Below are positions 61,374-64,000 of a stretch of 64,000 nt of DNA, piece after piece. Position 1 is the first letter of the stretch; every line of letters starts with the position of its first letter. The notes beneath the pieces are model-generated. The model did no database searches, was not told the DNA's origin, and saw only the letters and a list, made by a program, of their open reading frames with translations. The position numbers were made by a program, and so were the translations under genes. The DNA is from Montifringilla adamsi (lineage: Eukaryota; Chordata; Aves; Passeriformes; Passeridae), in NCBI GenBank assembly GCA_017590115.1, contig JAGGNK010007559.1, positions 4,362,020 through 4,426,019 on the forward strand. Reading direction: 5' to 3'.

Positions 61374-64000
61374 ACTCTGATTCTGCATTTCTCTGCTGTG
61401 TGGGTGTAAGCTGGTGACTGCAGAACATTCTTATTAATTGCTCCTGTTTCCCTCCTGTCTGCTTCTATTCTTTTCCCAGCTGTTGTGTTTAAGTCTTGTT
61501 CTTGTTCACTTACCTCTCAGTGGGACTGGGGCAGGATTAAACTCAGTTGTCATCCTGGAGATACTCAGTATGCAGGCTGACCTGCAAGGAGGTTTTTTAA
61601 ACAGACATGAAATTTGACAACTGAGATAAGTTTGAATAATCACCATAAAAGTGAAGCTATATCACTCCCACTTAACTTTTTAGTATGAGTTGCAGATTTA
61701 GCTTCATATTTTCAAAAGTTTTAAGCAGTAGAATACAGAGATGGTATCTGTCACAGCTGATCTGTTTCAAAAGACAGAAACTTCATCTGCTTAACATTCT
61801 TTTATCTATTTGTACATCTCTGAATACCTTTAAAAATTGGGACATTGTGGTAGACTTCAGTGGGGCTCTATTAATCCACAATAAAGCAAAGGTCTGAAAC
61901 TCATTTAAAAACAAAAACATAACATTCCCAAACTTCAGCCTTAGGAGGTAAGTTGGCAATTTTCAAAAAAATCTTCCAGCTGAGACACAGTTGAAAGCTG
62001 GCTCACTTAGCTACAGGAATTCATTCCAACAGCTGCTCCCAGGCCACTGTGAAGAATTAATGTTAGAAAAGTGTTTAAATGATTTGAAGCCCTTAAAATG
62101 TTATTAGTGGTCAATGTCAGCATGGATTTTGATATTTTGGGTTCTTTTTTCTGCAGATCTCCACATGGATTTATACATGATTGTGTTAAGGAAGACAAGA
62201 TTATTCCTGCATTGGCTACATGCTCCCTGTAGAGCAGAACCTCTCTGCAGTACAGTGCAATCCTCATGGTACAGCAGAACTTCCAGCTCTAAGTGGCTTG
62301 ATGAGTTCCAGACCACCATGTATTTTCTACCAGCAATGATTGTATGCATGGATAACTGAACTGAGGGTTTCCACAGTTTCTGAGGTATGGGCAACTTGTT
62401 AGTCCTAGAGTATCCTTTCAAAGGCACAGGTTTAGACTGTCTGAAGCAAAAGGAACTTGGAGGGAGAGGTCAATAGAAAATTGCAGAATACCAACATGAA
62501 CAGAAGGCCAGCTTTCTGGGCTTTGGAGGAATCCTTAATTACAGTATTCTAGGTTAAATAACAATATTTCATGAGGACACAACATTTATGTAACACTATT
62601 TCCTACTGCCTGATGAGTATTTCATGTATTGTTTCATAATAAAAGCTTGACTTAATTCCATTTGCAGATGATTTTGTTCCCTTAGTCTCCCATACTATAT
62701 TCTGACAAAACTCACTGGAAGTGATGCTCAGTGTTTTGAAGTACTAAGGCAACATCAGAAGACTTTCTAGGAGCAGCAGCTGGGAAGCCCTGTCGTGCAG
62801 ACTAATAATTGTGTAGTTTCTCTGCACAGTTATCCCTTTCCCTTGTAATTCTGCCAGGAGGGGCAAATGAATCCAGCCAGCCCTTTCCTGCCTGTGTGCC
62901 TTTATGACTTATACCTTGGAAAATAATATCTTGTACAGTCAGATGGGGAACATATGATACCTGCAAAACAACATAAAAAATTGCTTGACGGCTCTTAAAT
63001 GACTGCTGTGATCTGTAATGGCAACAGAATTAGTTATGAATGGTAACTTTCAGAGCTCCTCACTGCAGTCACACTTGAAGCCTGAGGACTGGGAGCAAAA
63101 TAAAACACAATTTTATCAATATCTATAAGGTAATTAGTGCTACAGAGCTCTTGACAGGCTGGACTAGATCAACAGTTTTTCTGGTATACTTTTCTTCCAG
63201 TAAAACAGCTCTCCTAGATGACTCCAAGGAAATAATTTAAATCTCAAAGCATCAAAGGCTTGCTTTCCCCTACTGCCAAGATAAATCACAGATTAAATCT
63301 GGGAGTGTGAAAAAGTATAATCAGGCTGCTATTGTGTGCTTCATTCATAACTCTCTCAATACAGACATCTAAATTTGCATATCTCTTTGAGCTAAAGTCA
63401 CTAGGTGAAATCCTGGCTCTGTTTTTATTTGCACAGTGAAAAATTCATTTAATGACAATTATGTCAACTGTCACCCTGTGAAAGTCGTTTTTCAAATACT
63501 TTTTTGAAATGAAAGAACTCCCACCTGGTTATACTCTGTCATTTTGAAGGTTAAGGAGAAGGTTAAGCAGAAGGTTCTGCTCAGTTCTCAGTAACACTGA
63601 GCTAATCCTAAGGCAGACATGGAATATTGTTCATTGCTTTGCAGTTTGCTTTTCCACATGAGGGCCGAAGGATCTCATGTAGGTATCTCCAAACAAAAGT
63701 GAAGTATTATTCAGTCTAATTAACAAGGAGAAATCTAGAAACATAGAAAGGTGAAGTACTTCCTGATCACTGAACCACATTCCCTCCCACTTCATAAGGG
63801 AAGGAATTATGGTGTAGTGCCAAGAGCCTGTAGCCCACGTTGGTGTCAGGCTGATGGGCAAAGGAGCCAACTCGTATTTGCACTCGCGTTCATACCAAAC
63901 CCATCTCTCTTACAAGTATCTACACCTCTGTTCTGGGCTAGAACTGACCACTGAAGAACATCCTGGTCCCTCAAGGCAAGAAAAGCAGCAGACACAATAT
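61374..64000. other. Intergenic, no gene seen
   Basis: AT-rich unique sequence without coding support, tandem repeat or recognised mobile element. By synteny it leads towards the gene-poor flank of NOG, where regulatory sequence would be expected. Confidence 0.4.

Noticed and set aside
1..64000. CRISPR arrays, operons, phage or bacterial mobile elements
   Set aside because: The window is plainly vertebrate, with spliced genes and CR1 repeats. No spaced direct repeats of CRISPR type or bacterial gene arrangement were seen.

Overview
This window is vertebrate nuclear DNA from a bird. The genes have many exons with GT-AG introns, the housekeeping genes start in CpG islands, and the repeats are CR1 LINE fragments, LTRs and one tRNA-Ile-derived SINE with a CR1-type tail. 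That SINE resembles TguSINE1 of songbirds and hints at a passerine, but I could not run a repeat search. The gene order SCPEP1 - COIL - TRIM25 - DGKE - C17orf67 matches human 17q22, read towards NOG.

Layout: 0.9-10.8 kb holds SCPEP1 on the minus strand (13 coding exons, 441 aa). 10.9-16.3 kb holds COIL on the plus strand (7 exons, 605 aa), and the two genes share a compact CpG-rich divergent promoter. 16.3-20.6 kb is intergenic with a 0.6 kb CR1. 20.6-27.3 kb holds TRIM25 on the plus strand (9 exons, 637 aa), with a 30-bp minisatellite in intron 1 and STAT- and IRF-type motifs just upstream. 27.3-33.4 kb is intergenic with two LTR-like elements, a CR1 end and a 0.31 kb tandem duplication. 33.5-38.0 kb holds a meteorin-family secreted factor on the minus strand (4 exons, 299 aa). 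39.2-40.1 kb holds phase-compatible exons of a small gene I do not recognise. 45.9-55.0 kb holds DGKE on the minus strand (11 coding exons, 554 aa), probably with a long 3' UTR below it. 57.0-61.4 kb holds the C17orf67 homologue on the plus strand (3 exons, 90 aa, signal peptide). 61.4-64 kb shows no gene.

The genes do not form one pathway. SCPEP1 is a lysosomal/secretory serine carboxypeptidase, coilin scaffolds Cajal bodies, TRIM25 is an antiviral E3 ligase, DGKE is a lipid kinase, and the meteorin-like and C17orf67 products are predicted secreted proteins. I joined exons by hand from splice sites, reading phase and family resemblance, and the phases close exactly in all six recognised genes. 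I found no unmistakably new system. The best leads are the unrecognised CxxC/CxxC mini-gene, the meteorin gene between TRIM25 and DGKE, the face-to-face start codons of SCPEP1 and COIL, and a perfect 20-bp-arm hairpin.
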